From: Wyeomyia smithii
Lineage: Eukaryota > Arthropoda > Insecta > Diptera > Culicidae
NCBI RefSeq assembly: GCF_029784165.1
Contig: NC_073695.1
Location: 212,245,781-212,309,780 of the forward strand
Direction: 5' to 3'
Length of the DNA: 64,000 bases
Made by a program: the position numbers and the translations under genes. Shown here one piece after another: positions 61,759 to 64,000 of the stretch (its first letter is position 1; each line of letters begins with the position of its first letter). Under the pieces are notes generated by a model. The model worked only from the letters and a program-made list of their open reading frames with translations, ran no database searches and was not told the origin of the DNA.

Positions 61759-64000
61759 TTAAGTCTTCTTCTTTTTCTTAGTGTTCTTATCGCTAGGAGT
61801 GGTGGCCGTTTCCGTCTTGCGTTTTCCAGTCGCTGCCTTCTGGGTACCTCCGGCCGTTCCTGTCTTTTTCTTCTTCTCAAGCCGTTCTTTCTCTTCCAGC
61901 TCTTGGTTCTCGCGTTCAATTAACGTGATCAACGTATTGCAGCGACGCTGCAGCTCCAACGCGGTTCTCGACTTCAGGAACCAATCGAACCGGAATTGCG
62001 GTGCGGAACGAACAGCCGTACGCAGCTCTTCGTAGACGTTCTCTTTGTCAAAGCCAAGCTTGTGCAACATGCACACTAAGAAGCGATCCTCCTCTTCGGT
62101 GTAGTTTTTACCCTTGTTATTGCCGTACGAGATGCGCAACTGGTGAAACGGAGCACGGTAGCGGGACATCTAAAAATGAATTATGAATGTATCAATCTAT
62201 TTTGAAAACTCATGCAAAAGTAAATATGTAATAGATACCTTTCCATCCAGAGCCTTTTTAATCGACGCTCGACGCTGTATTTTAGCCTCCCCGCGCTCGA
62301 TTTGACCCATCAGTCGCTCGATGTCCTGCAGCTCGTGACAGCGCTCCCAGAACACCGCACTGTACTGCATAACTTCTTCCGGTGTTTTGCCCTCCACTTC
62401 TCTGGCGATGTTTTCGATATCATCCCGGCCGTACTTTTCGTTGGCCTTGATAAACTGGTTAAAATCACGCTTGTTCCAATTGGTGAAACCCTGCGTTAGT
62501 AGAGATTCCTTCTCGGCGATTTCGTCCTCCGACAGTGGCTCCGCCTCATCGATTTTCCGTTGTTCCTCCCGTTGGACTTTATTCGCTTCGGGACCTAAGT
62601 CTGGATTCTTCGGTACCTTATAGTTGACCGTTTTGCGATAATGATAGATTTCCTGATCCAACAGCTCGAAGAGACGTGGCGGGAAGAACTGGAAGTCCTG
62701 AACGATCGGCTGTTTCGGTGGGCGGGGAGCTTTCGGTGCTTTTGGCTCGGCTACACGAAGTGCCTCCTTGAAGTAGGCATCGACGGCGTAGTTTGCCTTT
62801 CGTTCACGCTTCGGCGGTTCAATCCATGAGCCGAGTGTGTGCAGTTTTTGTTTTTCACGATAATCCTCTCCTTCGAACTGATAGACCGAACGGTTTTCTA
62901 GATTTTCGGTATCGAGTGTGAAGCTACGAAGTGAGGATTCACCGAGTTTGTCTAATTTAGCATTCTGCTCTTGAGTTTTGGTTTCTCCCTTCTGCAGGAT
63001 GGCATCAATATCTTCATCGGTAATCTCAGAGTCTCTCGATTGAAATACGTGATTCGCACCAAAACGAATGATATTTAGCATCTCATCCTTGTTCAACTGG
63101 TTAGTTTTGTTGTCTATCAAACGGCCCTGCTGGATAACCAACTTATCCAATTTCAACTTTATTTCAGCACGTTCTACAATCTTTTCCTCAACAGTATTTT
63201 CAGTGATAAGACGGAATACGCGCACCTGCTTTTTCTGACCAATTCGATGGGCACGATCCATCGCCTGCAAATCCATCTGTGGATTCCAATCCGAATCGTA
63301 AATGATAACCACATCGGCTGTGGCCAAATTGATACCCAAACCGCCGGCACGTGTTGACAACATAAAGAGAAACTTGGTACTATTTTCAGCATTGTACTCG
63401 TCAATCATTTTAGTACGATCTTCATGCGGAGTTTGACCGTCCAACCGGCAGTACTGGAATTGCCGCCAATAGCAGAAATCTTCCAGAATATCCAACATAC
63501 GTGTCATTTGACTGAAAATTAAGACCCTAGAACCTTGCTCTTGTAGTTTCCTAAGCAGCTTATCCAGAACAACCATTTTGCCGCTGTTCTCCAACAAGTG
63601 ATAATCCGTCGTGTACGGTGGTCCCGGCTCGGCTCCATCAAACAGATATGGGTGATTGGTGCACTTTCGCAGCTGCATCAAAATATTCTGCAGACGCATT
63701 TTCTCCATCTTTCCGGCACCGTTTACAATGTCAATATCTTTCATCAAAATTTTGGTATACCATTCGCGTTGCATTTTTGACAAACCAACGAAAATTTTGA
63801 CCTCCTTTTTCGGTAACAACCGTTTCTCGACTTCGGACTTCAAACGACGCAAAAGGAACGGCTTTAGCACCGCATGCAAACGTTCTATCAGTTTATTGTC
63901 GCCTATGCATTCATTCGCATCGAACCACGAGTCAAAATCATCAGCGCTGTTGAAAATATCCGGCAGCAAAAAGTTCAGTAAAGCCCACAGCTCGTGCAAA
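61759..64000 (-). CDS. Iswi: ISWI chromatin-remodelling ATPase, C-terminal 723 residues (partial)
   Basis: The visible exons are 64000-62239 and 62169-61759 (stop), with a 69 bp GT-AG intron. The 5' part of the gene, about 300 residues including the Walker A site, lies beyond the window. ISWI slides and spaces nucleosomes in NURF, ACF and CHRAC complexes in the nucleus. The sequence shows the end of the first ATPase lobe (HELWALLNFLLPDIFNS), the helicase C lobe (SRVLIFSQMTRMLDILEDFC, LMLSTRAGGLGINL-like, AHRIGQ motif VI), the HAND domain (AVDAYFKEALRV), SANT (FTNWNKRDFNQFIKANEKYG) and, in the last exon, SLIDE (KNYTEEEDRFLVCMLHKLGF), then a Lys-rich tail. All domains match Drosophila Iswi closely, and nothing looks broken. 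Confidence 0.96.

Overview
The window looks like a piece of a mosquito genome, most likely a culicine such as Aedes. It has intron-split genes with GT-AG junctions, very long introns, an ISWI gene and two SLC36-type amino acid transporters, in a background packed with insect transposons (R1-clade and I-clade LINEs, a DD37E Tc1/mariner, a Mos1-like mariner, hAT, pogo and TTAA-type MITEs, tRNA-derived SINEs). The species call is inference from these families; nothing was searched.

Layout. 1-12516 is a nested repeat complex: a large inverted-repeat (foldback) structure, arms at about 1096-3986 and 9792-12259, each arm carrying ~175 bp tandem repeats and a tRNA-like unit. A full-length R1-clade LINE sits in the (TA)n centre (4208-9594, minus strand). 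The 3' end of a second copy of the same LINE (1-865, plus strand) abuts the (TA)n tract outside the left arm. 12516-14280 holds a LINE fragment, a mariner relic and a SINE. 14674-20335 is a full-length but inactivated I-clade LINE with a recognisable promoter and target site duplication.

23203-49823 (plus) is a seven-exon SLC36 gene encoding 464 residues. Its first and fourth introns (11.5 and 12.2 kb) are filled with MITEs, a Helitron-like end, a hAT element, foldback elements and three-quarters of the copies of one degraded LINE family, all antisense to the gene. 50686-60337 (minus) is a second seven-exon SLC36 gene, 447 residues, tail-to-tail with the first. Four of its exons are exactly the same length as their counterparts, so the two are an inverted tandem duplication. 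Its 8 kb third intron holds an R1-clade relic with two nested insertions, and a DD37E transposon. 61759-64000 (minus) is the C-terminal 723 residues of the chromatin remodeller ISWI; the rest lies beyond the window.

How they work together: the three cellular genes are functionally separate (two plasma or lysosomal membrane amino acid carriers, one nuclear nucleosome remodeller). The transposons form a layered record in which relative insertion order can often be read directly: an empty site versus occupied site inside the foldback arms, a SINE and a TTAA element inside a LINE relic, and a LINE inside a microsatellite inside a foldback.
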